From the NCBI RefSeq assembly GCF_014207095.1, contig NZ_JACHBG010000027.1:1-64000 (forward strand): 64,000 nt of DNA, given 5' to 3'. Positions 35,343 to 44,462 of this stretch are shown piece after piece. The DNA is from Martinezella lusitana (GTDB lineage: Bacteria > Pseudomonadota > Alphaproteobacteria > Rhizobiales > Rhizobiaceae). A program made the translations under genes and the position numbers. A model generated the notes under the pieces. It was not told the origin of the DNA and searched no databases. It worked only from the letters and a program-made list of their open reading frames with translations. Each line of letters starts with the position of its first letter. The stretch's first letter is position 1.

Positions 35343-37199
35343 CTACCAGGCCAAAGTCAGTCCGACGCGACCACCGACGCTATGCGTTCTCGCTCCATAG
35401 CCGATACCGCCGTGAATCATGAGGTTTTCACTCAACCGCGCCTGTGCAGTGCTGGCGAAGGCATTCTCGCCCTGAAAATCACCCCAGTTGATGGAAACGG
35501 CATAGTTTTTGTCGCCGGGCATTGCTGGTGCTGCCATCGCCATCGCCATTGCTGCACCTTCGAATGCCCTATCGACGCGGTTATCTAGCCGATCAATACC
35601 GGCCTGTAGATTCTTGACACCCGACTCGAGTGAAGCAATCGAACCTGGGCCGTAGGGGGACGCTGCAAGATTACCGAACTGATCGGTCGTGACATAATTT
35701 GTCGCGCCAATCTGGGCAGCGCTGCTTTTAGCCGATGTCAGGCCAGACATCGTATAGGTACTGGAGCTGGTACCAAGAGCGACCTGGTCGGCGCGAGTTG
35801 CCGCAGCTCCCTGACCCAAAGCGGTGGAATTTGCAAAAGCAGCCTTTGTACCTTGGCCGATCGCCGTTGAGTTGAGGCCGGAAGCTATTGCATTTGCTCC
35901 GAATGCCGAGGCATTGTTGCCTGTCGCCTGCGACATGAATCCGACAGCCGTGGTCGGATCGGCGGACGACACCGCGCCCGCGCCTATCGCTATATTGCCG
36001 CTCAGACTAGCCGTGGCTCCCCGGCCAATCGAGATCGTATCGCTAACTGGTGCAGCCGACGTGCCGATATTACTGCCAGCATTGGTGCCGAATGCGATGT
36101 TGTCATTGCCTATGACATTGTTTCCGGCATTAAGCCCGCTCGCAACGTTGTCAAAACCAGTGACCCCGCTCCCGGCCCCGGCCCCCAAGGCCGTGTTGAA
36201 GGCCGACGTGGTCGAGGCCGCGACGCCGTTAAATGTCGTGAACATCACCGTTCCGGCTCCAACCCCGACTGAGGTGTTGAACGCCGAGGTCGTGCCTGGA
36301 GTAGGTGCGAAAAAAGCGATGTTTGACGCCCCCGCACCTGCGCCGATGGATGCCGACAGATAGCCCGCGTTCGAGTACAGTCCTGCCGCCACACCGCCGG
36401 TTGCCGCGCTCGAGAGACCAATCGCGACGGCATCACTACCAGCGTGGGAATTCGCGCCTAAGGCCGTGGCAGAAGATCCGCTTGCCTCTGCACCATAACC
36501 AACCGCCGTCGCAAAGCTTTGCCCTGTTCCGGTTGTGCCGGCCGCCGCTTGAGACCCGATCGCGGTCGTCCCTTCATTTGCAAAGCCATTACCAGCCGCG
36601 CCCCCGGCAGCAGAATTGGAGCCGACTGCCGTCGAATTGATGCCGCTGGCAAAGGCGCCTGCCGAGTTAAATCCGGTCTGCAGATTGTTTCCCCCGACCG
36701 CAGTCGCGCCGTTCGCGAAAGCCTTGGCCGATGAGCCGACGGCTGTTGAATTGTCACCCGCGGCCGATGTGGAATCAACGAGTACGCCTGCTCCACCGAT
36801 CGACACCGAATGAGAACCCGTCGAGAATGCCCCCGTTCCGACAGCCGTCGAATAGTTTCCCGCAGTCGTTCCGCTATTTAAGTCCGCGCCGACAGCCGTC
36901 GCGCCCTCGGCATTGGCATTGGCGCCCGAGCCAACCGCTGTACTACCGCTGTTGCCGAAGATATTGGGATTCGTGGCGATCGCATTTGCACCGAGCGCGG
37001 TTGTCGCGACGCCACTTGCGGTTGCGCCAGGACCGCAGGCAAATGCTGCGGAGCCGGTTGCGGTCCCGCCGGCGGGCGCTCCGCATGCGACCTGGGCCAA
37101 TGCACTGAAAGGCTTAAATGGGATCGCGAGCCCGATCCCAATCGTGACCGCCGTCGCGACGTTTTTGACGACTTTCGAAGAATGCACAATGCTGCCCAT
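35343..37199 (-). CDS. Trimeric autotransporter adhesin (YadA/Hia type)
   Basis: 618 residues. The head (about 60-500) is made of many YadA-like repeats with the AxGxxAxAxGxxxTAxG pattern (ATAVGSSAKAFANGATAVGGN and similar). It is followed by a short neck and stalk with SGVKNLQAGIDRLDNRVDRAFEGAA. The C-terminal anchor of ~80 residues (KNYAVSINWGDFQGENAFAS ... VGGRVGLTLAW) ends in Trp, as usual. Three copies insert together in the outer membrane to display a lollipop adhesin. I start it at the ATG 37199, which gives a normal signal peptide; an ATG at 37229 has GAGG ten bases upstream and is also possible, and would give the longer signal region typical of this family. A second adhesion system in this window beside the type I adhesin. 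Confidence 0.9.
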   Translation of the reverse strand: MGSIVHSSKVVKNVATAVTIGIGLAIPFKPFSALAQVACGAPAGGTATGSAAFACGPGATASGVATTALGANAIATNPNIFGNSGSTAVGSGANANAEGATAVGADLNSGTTAGNYSTAVGTGAFSTGSHSVSIGGAGVLVDSTSAAGDNSTAVGSSAKAFANGATAVGGNNLQTGFNSAGAFASGINSTAVGSNSAAGGAAGNGFANEGTTAIGSQAAAGTTGTGQSFATAVGYGAEASGSSATALGANSHAGSDAVAIGLSSAATGGVAAGLYSNAGYLSASIGAGAGASNIAFFAPTPGTTSAFNTSVGVGAGTVMFTTFNGVAASTTSAFNTALGAGAGSGVTGFDNVASGLNAGNNVIGNDNIAFGTNAGSNIGTSAAPVSDTISIGRGATASLSGNIAIGAGAVSSADPTTAVGFMSQATGNNASAFGANAIASGLNSTAIGQGTKAAFANSTALGQGAAATRADQVALGTSSSTYTMSGLTSAKSSAAQIGATNYVTTDQFGNLAASPYGPGSIASLESGVKNLQAGIDRLDNRVDRAFEGAAMAMAMAAPAMPGDKNYAVSINWGDFQGENAFASTAQARLSENLMIHGGIGYGARTHSVGGRVGLTLAW

Positions 37200-37229
37200 G
37201 CCCCACGCCCCCAATTTTGCCAAGCACAT

Positions 37230-37667
37230 TACAATACGGCCTCGGCAAGTCAATATTTGGTTGAGTTACGCTTTTTGATTTCTAGCATGTATTGAATATT
37301 TTCCTCGTCTATCCACGGGCAGGATGGGAATTCACCTTAAATTGCGACCCGTGCCCTCGCTTTCTCCGTCCGCCTTTGGAGGGAAAAGCCTGCCATTGCC
37401 ACGAAAGATGGCGGTGTCGAACCGACGCGCGGATAAGCGCTCGCCAGCTTGTCTCGACGGCTTGCGATGTTTGGGGTTGCACCCGTTCTCTTTAAACAGG
37501 CACCTGAAGTGGAGTTCCCAAAAGGGGCTATGAAAAGAGCGCAGCAGCAGCAAAAAGGAACAACATCCGACGGCTTACTACGACGGCAGCAATTCCACCG
37601 ACGGCTTGCATCCGCTGAAATCGGACAGGACAGCGCTGAGGAAACCCCGGCACCGGCGGGCTCATTG
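37230..37667. other. Spacer between the autotransporter and dipeptide transporter genes
   Basis: About 440 bp upstream of the autotransporter and downstream of the transporter ATPase gene. It must contain the autotransporter promoter. The open frames have no ribosome site and unconvincing composition. I see no gene, strong hairpin or repeat. Confidence 0.5.
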
Positions 37668-39488
37668 TCACGTCTGCACGAAATGATGTTCGCTAAGCTG
37701 GCGATAGTCGCGCCGCGGCGGCACATAGTCGACGGGCCGCATCGGGCTCTTCAACTCTTCCACCTCCATCATGTGGCGCAGATGTCGACGTTCCGGATCG
37801 GGGATAGGCACCGCAGACAGCAGTTTTTTCGTATAGGGATGCTGCGGGTTCTCGAAGATTTCCGACCGCTTGCCGATCTCGACGATTTCGCCCAGATACA
37901 TCACCGCCACGCGATGGCTGACGCGCTCCACAACGGCCATGTCATGGCTGATAAACAGATAGGCGAGCTTGAGGCTCGCCTGTAGCTCGAGCATCAGGTT
38001 GATGACCTGAGCCTTGATCGAAACGTCGAGCGCTGAGACGGATTCGTCCGCGACGATGATTTTCGGATCCATGGCCAATGCGCGGGCGATGCAGACGCGC
38101 TGCCGCTGGCCGCCGGAAAACTCGTGCGGGAAGCGATCGGCCATATCGGGCTGCAAGCCGACACGCTGCAGGAGATCCGCCACCTTTGCACGGGCCTCAA
38201 CCTTTGTGCCCATTCGGTGCTCAAGATAGGGCTCGGCAATGGCCTCGCCCACGCGAATACGCGGATTGAGGCTGGCGAAGGGGTCCTGAAAGATCATCTG
38301 CATCTTGTGGCGCATTTGACGCAGCGCCTTGCTGTCGAGCCGCAGCACCTCCTCGCCATCAACTTTGACCGATCCTCCCTGTGGTGCGATCAGGCGCATG
38401 ATGGCACGGGCAGTCGTGGATTTGCCGCAGCCGGATTCCCCAACGAGCGACAGGGTTTCACCCGGTTGCAGAGTGAGGTTTACATTCTCGATGGCGTGCA
38501 CTCGCCCCTGCAGACGGCCGAGCAGGCCGGCATGGATATCGAAGCGCTTGATCAGATTCTTCACCTCAAGCACCGGCGGCGCGGTGTGATCCACCGTATC
38601 CGGCGACACGATCGGCTCCTCGGGCAGACCCGTCTTGGGGTCGAGATCGGGAAAGCGTAGTGGACGCGAATAGGGCTTCATGGAGCCGAGCATGGGCACT
38701 GCCGACAAAAGCGCCCGCGTATAGGGATGGCGTGAATTGTGGAATATTTCGGAGGTTGGACCACTCTCCACCGCATCACCGCGGAACATGACCACGGTGC
38801 GATCGGCAATCTCGGCCACCACACCCATATCATGGGTGATGAAGAGGACGGAGGTGCCCTCTTCCTGCTGTAAGGTCTTGATGAGATCGAGGATCTGCCC
38901 TTGGATTGTTACGTCGAGCGCGGTCGTCGGCTCGTCGGCGATCAAGAGCTTGGGACGCGCGGCAAGCGCCATCGCGATCATCACCCGCTGGCGCATGCCG
39001 CCGGAAAAGCGATGCGGATATTCATCGAAACGCGAAGAGGCAGACGGGATGCGCACGCGCTCAAGCAGGCGGATGGTTTCGGCGTGTGCTTCCTCTCGGC
39101 TCATCGGCTTGTGGCAGATCAGCGCCTCGGAAATCTGTTCGCCAATAGTGAAGAGCGGATTGAGCGAAGTCATCGGTTCCTGAAAGATCATCGACACTTC
39201 GCTGCCACGCACCTGCCGCATGATCGGTTCGTCGAGCGCTAGTATATCGCGCCCGTTGAGCATGATACGACCTTCGATGCGGCTGGTGTCCTTCTGCAGG
39301 AGCCGCATGATCGAAAGCGAGGTTACGCTCTTGCCCGAGCCGGATTCACCCACGACCGCTACGGTCTCGCCCGGATCGACGGTGAAGGAGATGTTACGCA
39401 CCACCGGTTTCCAGCCGCCCTCCACCAGAAAGGATGTGGTGAGGTTCTCCACTGAGAGCACAGGCTTAACAGCGTCATTCCGGGTCAT
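37668..39488 (-). CDS. Dipeptide/oligopeptide ABC transporter ATPase, fused DppD-DppF
   Basis: 606 residues with two complete ATPase domains. The first has Walker A GESGSGKS (near 50), signature FSGGMRQR and Walker B LLIADEPTTALD. The second has GESGCGKST (near 350), FSGGQRQR and IIVADESVSALD. Each ends with an oligopeptide-transporter C-terminal extension. Together they drive the importer whose other parts are at 43578-47007. The ATG at 39488 has AGGA nine bases upstream. It is the last gene of this strand's cluster and is separated from its permeases by the PLP enzyme, IclR, RidA and amidohydrolase genes. Confidence 0.95.
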   Translation of the reverse strand: MTRNDAVKPVLSVENLTTSFLVEGGWKPVVRNISFTVDPGETVAVVGESGSGKSVTSLSIMRLLQKDTSRIEGRIMLNGRDILALDEPIMRQVRGSEVSMIFQEPMTSLNPLFTIGEQISEALICHKPMSREEAHAETIRLLERVRIPSASSRFDEYPHRFSGGMRQRVMIAMALAARPKLLIADEPTTALDVTIQGQILDLIKTLQQEEGTSVLFITHDMGVVAEIADRTVVMFRGDAVESGPTSEIFHNSRHPYTRALLSAVPMLGSMKPYSRPLRFPDLDPKTGLPEEPIVSPDTVDHTAPPVLEVKNLIKRFDIHAGLLGRLQGRVHAIENVNLTLQPGETLSLVGESGCGKSTTARAIMRLIAPQGGSVKVDGEEVLRLDSKALRQMRHKMQMIFQDPFASLNPRIRVGEAIAEPYLEHRMGTKVEARAKVADLLQRVGLQPDMADRFPHEFSGGQRQRVCIARALAMDPKIIVADESVSALDVSIKAQVINLMLELQASLKLAYLFISHDMAVVERVSHRVAVMYLGEIVEIGKRSEIFENPQHPYTKKLLSAVPIPDPERRHLRHMMEVEELKSPMRPVDYVPPRRDYRQLSEHHFVQT

Positions 39489-39567
39489 GATCTCTATTCC
39501 TGTCTTATTCCACGTTGTTCGGCAGATCTTTGCCCCGGAGCCAGTTCAATCTTGAGGAAGACATAGC

Positions 39568-40767
39568 TCAATCGGGCCAGCGGCGAAGAGTGTCGAAACG
39601 GCGCCGGTTGCGGTCGCTAAGCGACGTCGCGATGATCTCATTGGATGCGCGTGCCTTGTCGAGTTCCTCGCCAAGGCGTTTGGCGACCACCTCTTCCTGG
39701 CCTGGATGCAGATTGCAGGGGTCGAGATAGAAGTAATGATGCTCCACCTCGTGGTCTCGCGCGATGACCGGCGGATTGCCCCGCGCCAAGGCATCGACCA
39801 GATCCCAGGCGGTGATATGCGCGACTGTTGGGTCGATGGTCACGCGCAGGCGATCAAGCGGATTGTGGGTGGGATCGGCCTCGATCACCGCACTTACTCC
39901 GCCATAGGCGCCGAGCGCCTCGCGCCAGAGGTCGAGATAGGATTTTTCGCGCGCGCGAATGGCGGCATGATCGCGCCTTTCCCAGGCCTCAAGCGCCGCC
40001 ATGGCGCCGTAGATGCTCTCCTTGCCGACCTTCATGCCGCGCCCTATGCCAGCGTTCTGAAGGAAGGTATTGCGCACCATTTCTTTCGGGCCGGCCACAA
40101 TGCCGCTGGTCGGACCGCCGAGGAATTTGTGGCCTGAATAGAGCACCACGTCGGCGCCGGCTTCGAGAAAACCACGCAGATCATATTCTGATGCGGCATC
40201 GACGATCACCGGAACATTGCGCGCATGGCAGATTTCCGCGAAGCGGGTCAGTTCCAGAAGGCCGTAATTGACCACATGATGCGAGACGACATAGACGGCC
40301 GCTGCGGTACGTTCGTTGATCGCGCCCTCCAGATGATGTTCAAAGGCGCTGGTCGCCTGCCCGATCAGCACCGGCTTGGCTCCGGTGATGCGGATCGCCT
40401 GGTCGACCGGCGCGCCGTAGCTCACCACATGGCCCATCTGCACGATGATCTCGTTCTTCAGCCCGGTTGTATCCGGCAGACGCTCTATAGCAGCGAGATT
40501 GTCCTGCGTCATGCAGCCCGCAACAGCAAGCGTGATACCCGCCGAGCAAGAGGCCGTAACGAAGCCGGCTTCTGCTCCCGTCAGCCGGGCAATCACTGCA
40601 CTCGCCTTGCGCTGAAGATCATTGATCTCCACGAATTGCGGCAGGATACCACTCATCGCCTCCGCCACTTCAGGCACGGCGATGGAGGCGCCAAGCCCGG
40701 TCATCGTGCCCGAAACGTTGACGACTTCGCGCAGTCCAAGCATGTTGCGAATATTCACATTGGTCAT
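39568..40767 (-). CDS. SelA-like PLP-dependent lyase (TIGR01437 / DgaE-like)
   Basis: 399 residues. I prefer the ATG at 40767, because GGGAG lies six bases before it; the ATG six bases earlier touches that site. The fold is SelA/aminotransferase-V like, with GLGASIAVPEVAEAM and TASCSAGITLAVAGCMTQ near the start, the PLP aspartate region VIVDAASEYDL, and the Schiff-base lysine in LYSGHKFLGGPTSG (about 225). Relatives include DgaE, which deaminates D-glucosaminate 6-phosphate. Family members are often encoded beside a TIGR03583 amidohydrolase, as here at 42362. Divergent from the iclR gene. Confidence 0.85.
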   Translation of the reverse strand: MTNVNIRNMLGLREVVNVSGTMTGLGASIAVPEVAEAMSGILPQFVEINDLQRKASAVIARLTGAEAGFVTASCSAGITLAVAGCMTQDNLAAIERLPDTTGLKNEIIVQMGHVVSYGAPVDQAIRITGAKPVLIGQATSAFEHHLEGAINERTAAAVYVVSHHVVNYGLLELTRFAEICHARNVPVIVDAASEYDLRGFLEAGADVVLYSGHKFLGGPTSGIVAGPKEMVRNTFLQNAGIGRGMKVGKESIYGAMAALEAWERRDHAAIRAREKSYLDLWREALGAYGGVSAVIEADPTHNPLDRLRVTIDPTVAHITAWDLVDALARGNPPVIARDHEVEHHYFYLDPCNLHPGQEEVVAKRLGEELDKARASNEIIATSLSDRNRRRFDTLRRWPD

Positions 40768-40818
40768 CTTCATCTCCCGACCGATGCGCCGACGGTTCGG
40801 CGCGCACTTTGTGGCGGA

Positions 40819-40829
40819 CTATTCCATAA
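40819..40829. promoter_or_regulatory. Candidate IclR operator between the PLP enzyme and iclR genes
   Basis: The minus strand reads TTATGGAATAG here. The same 11 bases occur at 47030-47040, just upstream of the solute-binding protein gene of the same cluster. The site is about 52 bases upstream of the PLP enzyme and 90 bases upstream of iclR, a good place for a shared operator. Confidence 0.45.
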
Positions 40830-40918
40830 ATCTGGTATCTACTTCGGTTTTATGTAACAAACGGCAATCGCGCCGCGGGAATACTGCGTCGCAACCAAAG
40901 CTTCGACGGAGCCATTTC

Positions 40919-41734
40919 ATGCCCCCTGAACCCACTCTTAAAACCGAACCTGCGTCCGCTACCGAAAAGGCCGCCCGCCGCTCGCGTGTCAGCGGCATCG
41001 ACCGGGTATTGCAGGTGCTCGATTTCCTCTACGATACCGGGCGTCCAAGCGGCGCCTACGCTATCGCCAAGTCCATCGGCGCTCCGCTTTCCACCGTCTA
41101 TGTCATCGTGGAGGACATGGTCGAGAAGGGCATGCTGTCGCGCGGATCCGACGGCAATCTCTGGCTGGGCGATCGGCTTTACCGTTACGGCCTCGCCTAT
41201 GCACGCTCGCTGGATTTTCTGAGCGTGGCCAACGGTGAAATGCACGATCTTTGCCGCCATATCGGCGAAACGATCCAGCTTTGCGGACTGGACGGTGATC
41301 ACATGCAAGTTCTCGCGATGGCCGACGGCCCCGGCCATTTCCAGATCACTTCGCGGGTCGGAACCCGCGTTCCCCTCAACTGGACGGCATCGGGACGTCT
41401 GTTGGTTGGCCATCTGCCCGACGACGAACGGTTGGCCTTGTTCAGACGCTGCGCCACAGCTTCGCCCACCGGTCGTGCAGATACCGACCCGCAAACCCTG
41501 TCCGATGCAGCCAAGCGCGCCTTCGCTCAACGGCTTTCCATCCAGGCTGGAGAGTCCGACTATGCGGTCGCCTGTATCGCCTCGCCGGTCTGCAATGAAA
41601 AGGGTGTCTGCGTCGCGACCATTTCGATCGTGCTGCCTGAACAGAAGATCGCGGAAAACCCGGCACATTACACCGAAAGCGTCCGGCAATCCGCTGAGCG
41701 GATCGAGAAGGCGATGGGCTGGCGCAATCATTGA
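40919..41734 (+). CDS. IclR-family regulator of the catabolic cluster
   Basis: 271 residues from the ATG at 40919, with CGGAG about eight bases upstream. A longer frame from 40622 runs into the divergent PLP enzyme gene and is rejected. The N-terminus is basic (EKAARRSRVSGIDRVLQVLDFL), then comes a winged helix (PSGAYAIAKSIGAPLSTVYVIVEDMVEKGML). The C-terminal effector domain (about 95-260) has GETIQLCGLDGDHMQVLAM and CIASPVCNEKGVCVATISIVLPE. The gene is the only plus-strand one in the cluster: divergent from the PLP enzyme and convergent with ridA, so it probably controls both sides. Confidence 0.92.
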   Translation: MPPEPTLKTEPASATEKAARRSRVSGIDRVLQVLDFLYDTGRPSGAYAIAKSIGAPLSTVYVIVEDMVEKGMLSRGSDGNLWLGDRLYRYGLAYARSLDFLSVANGEMHDLCRHIGETIQLCGLDGDHMQVLAMADGPGHFQITSRVGTRVPLNWTASGRLLVGHLPDDERLALFRRCATASPTGRADTDPQTLSDAAKRAFAQRLSIQAGESDYAVACIASPVCNEKGVCVATISIVLPEQKIAENPAHYTESVRQSAERIEKAMGWRNH

Positions 41735-41803
41735 TCCATCCTGGTTCTTTGCCGGGCCGGTCTTGCGAGTAGAAAACCGGTCGGCATGTTTCCTGGAGCC
41801 GCC

Positions 41804-42319
41804 CTATTCATGCAGGGCGACGATGGCTTCGATCTCGACGGAAATATTGTTGGGAAGCGAGCCCACCCCGATCGCCGAGCGAGCATGGTGGCCGGTCTGA
41901 CCGAATACTTCGATGAAAAGATCCGAGCAGCCGTTGATGACACGGGGATGTTCACCAAAGTCCGGCTCGGCATTGACCATGCCCAGCAGCTTGACGATGC
42001 GTTTGACCCGGTTGAGGTCGCCTAATGCCTGATGCATGACGGCGAGAAGGTTGATCCCCGTCAACCGCGCATGCCCGTAAGCCTCTTCGACCGACACGGT
42101 GGTCCCGACCTTCCCCTTGCACAGGGTTCCGTCGGTTCCAAGCGGCCCCTGGCCAGACAAATAGAGCACATTGCCCTCTTGCACATGTGTTACGAAGTTG
42201 GCGATCGGCGGCGGCGCGTCGGGAAGACGGATGCCGAGAGCTTCGAGACGCTTGTAAGGATCGATATCCCGACCGGTCGTTGAATTTGCAATGCGGGTCG
42301 ACACGGGAACTCCTGTCAT
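41804..42319 (-). CDS. RidA-family enamine/imine deaminase-like protein
   Basis: 171 residues, longer than classic RidA (~130), as in the YjgF-like-1 subgroup. The family's strand-helix layout is visible: GNVLYLSGQGPLGTDG (about 50-65), VSVEEAYGHARLTGINLLAVM, and the substrate-binding Arg in GHHARSAIGVGSLPNNISVEIEAIVAL. RidA clears reactive enamine/imine intermediates made by PLP lyases, so it fits beside the SelA-like PLP enzyme. It lies 42 bp after the amidohydrolase stop, in the same operon as the permeases. Confidence 0.9.
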   Translation of the reverse strand: MTGVPVSTRIANSTTGRDIDPYKRLEALGIRLPDAPPPIANFVTHVQEGNVLYLSGQGPLGTDGTLCKGKVGTTVSVEEAYGHARLTGINLLAVMHQALGDLNRVKRIVKLLGMVNAEPDFGEHPRVINGCSDLFIEVFGQTGHHARSAIGVGSLPNNISVEIEAIVALHE

Positions 42320-42361
42320 TCTGCGGCGCTGGATCGGCTGCCGCCATCTTTCTCAATAGGA

Positions 42362-43573
42362 TCAGCGGCAAACATGGCCATGGCTGTGGTCGCCGCAGCC
42401 GACCGCATCAGGCTGGTAACGGTTCGCCGGGAAGACGTCACCGCCGATGACGGCGTAACGCGGCTCGAAAAGCCGGGAGAGCGTCGCCCTGTGACCGAGC
42501 GAATCCATCACCGACAGTTCGGAATCGACAAGGTCGAAGATTGTGAACTCGCTACGCGCCCCAGGTTTCAACAAATCGTTCATGGGCAGACGGATCACCT
42601 CCGCCGGGGCATGCGTGACCGCTTCCACAACCTTTTCGAACGGCATGCCGACACTCAGGAGCTTCGACATGGTCGTGCCGAGATCCCAGACCGACTGGTT
42701 CATGCTGCGCAGATGCACATCGGTCGAAATGGAGAATGGTAGCAGGCCGCGCTCGATGGCGATTTCCGCAACCTTGAACGAGAAAGATGCCCCGCCATGG
42801 CCGATGTCGAGGCGAATGCCGTCTTTCGCGCAACGTTCGGCCAGTTGAAACAGATCCTCGTCTTCGATGATGCTGCTGCCGACCTTGCCGTTGAAGCAAT
42901 GGGTCACGATATCGCCGGGGCCGAGGATTTCCAGCACTTCGTCATAGAGCGCGGGCGGCTCGCCGACATGCACCATCATCGGGATCTTCAGGATTTTGGC
43001 GATCTTCTTACCGACCTTGACCGGCGTGACGCCCCATGAGCCGGTGATGACATGGCTTGCCCGCACCTTGATGCCGACAATATGCTCGCGATTGGCTTCG
43101 TAGCAGGCGACGATACGGTCGAGATCGATGGAGCGGATGTCGCTCAGTTCGCTGACGCGGTTGCAGGCGACGAGGCCGATGGAACCGAGATTGAGGAAGG
43201 CCTTAATGCGCTCACGCGACTGCTCGATAATATATTCGCGGAAACCGTGAAAATTGGCCTCTCCCGCCGAACCGGCATCGACAATGGTGGTCACACCGCG
43301 TTGCACGCCGCACAGATTGGGGCGCACGGAAATATCCGTGCCGCCATGCCAGACATGGGCATGCAGGTCGGCCCAGCCAGGTGAAATCCACGCGCCTTTG
43401 CCATCGATCACCTGTCCGACCCCCTCTTGTGAGAGGTTCGTGCCAACGGTCGCGATCGTGCCGTCCGGGCCGACCAGAATGTCGATTGGTCCCACATGGC
43501 CGTCAGCACCGAAGGCTACGGGTTTGACATTGGCGATAAGCAGCGAAGCATTGGGAGAAGCATGCGCCGGCAT
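42362..43573 (-). CDS. Amidohydrolase/deacetylase, TIGR03583 (EF_0837) type, with His-rich tail
   Basis: 403 residues. The amidohydrolase TIM-barrel metal site is complete: HxH in ADLHAHVW (about 70), a candidate carboxylated Lys in GIKVRASHV (about 169), His in MMVHVGEPP, His in IVTHCFNG and Asp in FSISTDVHLRS. The family removes acyl groups from amino-compounds. The last residues, CGDHSHGHVCR, are rich in His and Cys, which is unusual and could bind metal. The start is four bases after the stop of the permease gene at 43578. The family is commonly found next to SelA-like PLP enzymes such as that at 39568. Confidence 0.86.
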   Translation of the reverse strand: MPAHASPNASLLIANVKPVAFGADGHVGPIDILVGPDGTIATVGTNLSQEGVGQVIDGKGAWISPGWADLHAHVWHGGTDISVRPNLCGVQRGVTTIVDAGSAGEANFHGFREYIIEQSRERIKAFLNLGSIGLVACNRVSELSDIRSIDLDRIVACYEANREHIVGIKVRASHVITGSWGVTPVKVGKKIAKILKIPMMVHVGEPPALYDEVLEILGPGDIVTHCFNGKVGSSIIEDEDLFQLAERCAKDGIRLDIGHGGASFSFKVAEIAIERGLLPFSISTDVHLRSMNQSVWDLGTTMSKLLSVGMPFEKVVEAVTHAPAEVIRLPMNDLLKPGARSEFTIFDLVDSELSVMDSLGHRATLSRLFEPRYAVIGGDVFPANRYQPDAVGCGDHSHGHVCR

Positions 43574-43577
43574 GAGA

Positions 43578-44462
43578 TCATATATCCTTTTTCAGGCGAG
43601 GATCGAGAAGGTCGCGGAAACCATCGCCCACCATTTGCAGTGACAGAACGGAGAGCACGATGGCCGCACCGGGAAACAGCGTCATCCAGTCGGCCTGTCC
43701 GACATATTGCCGACCGGCAGCGATCATCGTGCCCCAGGTCGGAATGTCCGGGCTGACGCCGAGGCCGAGGAAGGACAGGCCCGCCTCCGCCAACATCGCG
43801 CTCGCAAACAGGAAGGTTGCCTGCACGATGATCGGCGACACCAGGTTGCGCAGCACATGACGCGTCAGAATATGCCGCGTCGAAATACCCATGGACACGG
43901 CGGCCTCGACATAGGGCAATTCGCGGATCACCAGCGTCGAGGCACGCACCACCCGGGCAAGGCGCGGCGCATAGACGATGGACAGAGCCACGATCACGGT
44001 CGCCAGCGACGGCCCGAGTGCAGCGACCAGGGCGATCGCCAGCAGAATGTCCGGGAAGGCCATCATTGCATCGATCAGCCGAGCTACGGGTGCATCGAGC
44101 TTTGGAAAGAAGCCCGCAAGCAAGCCCATCGTTACGCCGATGACAGAGGTGAGCGTAACGACGGCGGCGCCGACAAGCAGTGACAGCCGCCCGGCATAGA
44201 TGGTTCGGGAAAAGACATCGCGCCCGAACTCGTCCGTGCCGAACCAGTAAACGCCCGATGGCGGCTTGAGACGATTGACGATCGAGAGCTTGTAGGGATT
44301 GTAGGGCGCAATCCAGGGCGCCAGAACGGCAAGCAGCACAAAGACTACGAGGATCACAAGACCGATGGCAACGGTCTTGCGCTTCAGAAGCCGGCGCAGA
44401 AACTTCATGCGCTCACTCTGAGGTCTGGTCTGACCGGTGAATTCGATGGCGGTATTGGTCAT
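43578..44462 (-). CDS. Dipeptide/oligopeptide ABC transporter permease (DppC type)
   Basis: 294 residues, usual for DppC. A cytosolic N-terminus with basic residues is followed by the family's OppC-type N-terminal helix (VAIGLVILVVFVLLAVLAPW) and then about five transmembrane helices. The ATPase-coupling EAA-type motif is in YVEAAVSMGISTRHILTRHVLRN. It shares one base with the DppB stop (TGATG), so the pair is translationally coupled. Confidence 0.95.
   Translation of the reverse strand: MTNTAIEFTGQTRPQSERMKFLRRLLKRKTVAIGLVILVVFVLLAVLAPWIAPYNPYKLSIVNRLKPPSGVYWFGTDEFGRDVFSRTIYAGRLSLLVGAAVVTLTSVIGVTMGLLAGFFPKLDAPVARLIDAMMAFPDILLAIALVAALGPSLATVIVALSIVYAPRLARVVRASTLVIRELPYVEAAVSMGISTRHILTRHVLRNLVSPIIVQATFLFASAMLAEAGLSFLGLGVSPDIPTWGTMIAAGRQYVGQADWMTLFPGAAIVLSVLSLQMVGDGFRDLLDPRLKKDI

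Noticed and set aside
40622..40918. N-terminal extension of the IclR frame
   Set aside because: It overlaps the divergent PLP enzyme gene and has no ribosome site; the ATG at 40919 has CGGAG and starts a standard IclR protein.
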